A stretch of 18,486 bases of DNA from Irineochytrium annulatum (lineage: Eukaryota; Chytridiomycota; Chytridiomycetes; Chytridiales; Chytridiaceae), in assembly GCA_027600665.1 (NCBI GenBank), contig JADGJL010000544.1, forward strand, positions 1 through 18,486. The letters run 5' to 3'. Positions 17,063 to 18,486 of this stretch are shown one piece after another. How positions within the stretch are numbered: the stretch's first letter is position 1; each line of letters opens with the position of its first letter. The position numbers were made by a program, and so were the translations under genes. The notes beneath the pieces were generated by a model, which saw only the letters and a list, made by a program, of their open reading frames with translations, searched no databases and had not been told where the DNA came from.

Positions 17063-18046
17063 ATGGAGATTCAGGGAGAGGTCTCCGTCGACGCTACCGC
17101 GCAGCCGCTCCCCTCCTTCCGCTACACGGTCCACAACGTCATCCCGGGCGCTCTCCTTCCGATCCCGTACTATGACGGGTGCGCCTGCGCGTCATCCGGC
17201 TGCGATCCGCTCCTCTGCGGGTGCCTCCTCACTCACGGAGTCGCATACCGGATCGGCGGCTGCCGGGGCACGCTGGATGCCGCGTTTCCAACCGATTCGC
17301 CCATCTACGAATGCAATTCGAGGTGTTCGTGCCCGCCGGACTGCTACAATCGCGTCGTCGGCAGCGGGGCCGGAGCGAGGCTGCGGATCGCGAGGGAGGA
17401 TGGCCGAGGGTTGGGTCTGTTTGCGGAAGAGGACATCGAGGCCGGGCGTTTCGTTATTGAGGTTTTTATAGTTTTTCGTTGCTGCCCCTATGTGCATGTG
17501 AGATATGACGTGATTCATCTTTCAGTATGGTGAGATTATGAGCTAGAAGATCCTGGACTTATCCAGTACCTTTCACGCTGCAGCCGGGGAGGTGATTAGG
17601 AGGGAGGAAGCCAAGCTGCGATGGGCATCACAACGGGAGCAAGGACTGTGCAACTACATCATCTGCATTCGCGAGCACGGGTATGTATGCGTCTAAATGT
17701 CTATCTTTCATTTCAGTCACGACTAAGGCCAAGTGACAGATCGAAGGGCATCCTTCGCACGAACATCGACCCGTCACAGATCGGCAACGCTGCCCGTTTC
17801 ATCAACCACTCGTGTAACCCAAACCTCGCGTTTAGGACCGTCAGGGTCGACTCGCCCGTGCCCGCGGCAGCGCTCTTCGCTGTCAGGGACATCGCGCGGG
17901 GCGAGGCGCTTTCGTTCGGTTATGGTGGGCTGGAGCCAGAGGGCGCGGAGAGCGGGATTGGCTTGGCGGTAGATAAGGGCAGAATACCGTGCAGCTGCGG
18001 GGCGGGGAATTGTCGTGGATATCTCCCGTACGACTCGTCATTGTAG
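17063..18046 (+). CDS. SETMAR-like pre-SET/SET/post-SET histone-lysine methyltransferase
   Basis: Predicted to methylate a histone lysine with S-adenosylmethionine in the nucleus. Exon 1 (17063-17461) carries the Cys-rich pre-SET zinc cluster (GCACASSGCDPLLCGCL, PIYECNSRCSCPPDCYNRV) and the SET entry (GRGLGLFAEEDIEAGRFVIE). A 4-nt exon, 17526-17529 (TATG), then joins 17584-17680 to give the invariant YAGEVI, followed by CNYIICIREHG. The last exon, to 18046, has RTNIDPSQIGNAARFINHSC (the NHSC catalytic/cofactor motif), ALFAVRDIARGEALSFGYG and a post-SET zinc motif, CSCGAGNCRGYLP. Its acceptor may be at 17739 (59-nt intron, exon from 17740; 268 residues, my preference), 17727 (47-nt intron) or 17716 with a donor at 17685 (32 nt). 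All three keep the frame. The domain order and REH/DP spacing are closest to SETMAR/SUV39-type enzymes; the target lysine cannot be told. Confidence 0.85.
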
Positions 18047-18092
18047 TGTGTTCAAAAGGCTACGCTGCTGGCGTTGGAATGACGAACGGGGC

Positions 18093-18138
18093 GTATGGGT
18101 TTTATCTGGCAGATTTTATTTTGCGTCGATTTCCTGGG
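18093..18138 (+). repeat. Left arm of a 46-nt perfect inverted repeat
   Basis: Identical to the reverse complement of 18441-18486. It lies 46 nt after the SET stop codon, probably in the 3' UTR. The loop between the arms is 302 nt and AT-rich. Confidence 0.95.
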
Positions 18139-18440
18139 TGGATAAGACGTGGTCATTCGGACTCTACGTGGGAAGCTTCAGCAAAATATTACAAGTGATG
18201 ATATCAAAGCTCAATGCAAAAGTCGTCACCAGTGTCGAATAGAAGTTATTGCTCCCATTCTTTGGCCTCCTTGTCGTTGGCAGGACATCAAAAACGTTTT
18301 CGTCAATTGTATCGGATAGCGAACACAAAGAATGCACGCAGCCCTACAATTGCAATTGCAAATATATATCCTCCTCAACGACATCAATGTTTAAATTATA
18401 CCCAATTATCATCAACTACCCCATCAGAACTTCATATCAT

Positions 18441-18486
18441 CCCAGGAAATCGACGCAAAATAAAATCTGCCAGATAAAACCCATAC
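18441..18486 (-). repeat. Right arm of a 46-nt perfect inverted repeat, ending exactly at the window end
   Basis: Every base pairs with 18138-18093. The match stops inward at 18440 and is cut off outward by the window edge, so the true repeat may be longer. An exact match reaching the very last base is a pattern often left at contig ends by assembly. Confidence 0.95.

Noticed and set aside
17526..17545. Reading YGEIMS as the SET motif and calling the gene a pseudogene because of the following TAG
   Set aside because: Splicing after TATG removes the stop and restores YAGEVI with a normal-sized intron.
1..18486. tRNA, rRNA or CRISPR arrays
   Set aside because: No cloverleaf with a GTTCRANNC arm, no rRNA-like stretch and no regularly spaced direct repeats were found by eye.

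Overview
The window looks like nuclear DNA of a zoosporic (chytrid-type) fungus. It has many short GT-AG introns (44-104 nt by my reading), tightly packed genes on both strands, GC-rich coding DNA, conserved eukaryotic genes (SHQ1, the KEOPS subunit CGI121, a pre-SET/SET/post-SET methyltransferase) and a plant-like EXORDIUM domain fused to leucine-rich repeats. The organism call is inference. The exon structures were built by eye from splice signals, frame continuity and remembered family consensus; no search was run.

Left part (1-3200): the 3' end of a small, very hydrophobic promethin/LDAF1-like membrane protein (+) lies at 115-568. It is followed by AT-rich DNA and then about 1.9 kb of decayed minus-strand DNA that reads like an F-box/LRR-type gene in fragments (stops, frame breaks). 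A 164-nt inverted duplication flanks a spacer holding an 18-bp perfect palindrome. A pyrimidine-rich promoter then leads into SHQ1 (+, 3212-5471, six exons), an H/ACA snoRNP assembly factor.

Middle (5472-11608): a Sel1-repeat-like protein (-, 6165-7214, one exon) converges on SHQ1. Next come about 2.3 kb without a convincing gene. Then a divergent pair shares a 96-bp gap: CGI121 (-, 9566-10238, three exons; KEOPS tRNA t6A complex) and a DinB-like four-helix-bundle protein with a likely three-His metal site (+, 10335-11011, two exons).

Right part (11609-18486): the most striking object is one long minus-strand gene (11609-16973). It resolves into 24 exons whose phases all agree and which sum to 1,311 codons. 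The predicted secreted protein has the order: signal peptide, EXORDIUM/PHI-1 domain, LRR block 1, two Cys-rich modules, a second LRR cap and LRR block 2, a third Cys-rich module, then a Pro-rich 13-residue repeat. It is divergent, with an 89-bp gap, from a SETMAR-like histone methyltransferase gene (+, 17063-18046) whose best model needs a 4-nt microexon. The last 46 bases of the window are the perfect reverse complement of 18093-18138, which may mark a real hairpin or a contig-end assembly artefact.
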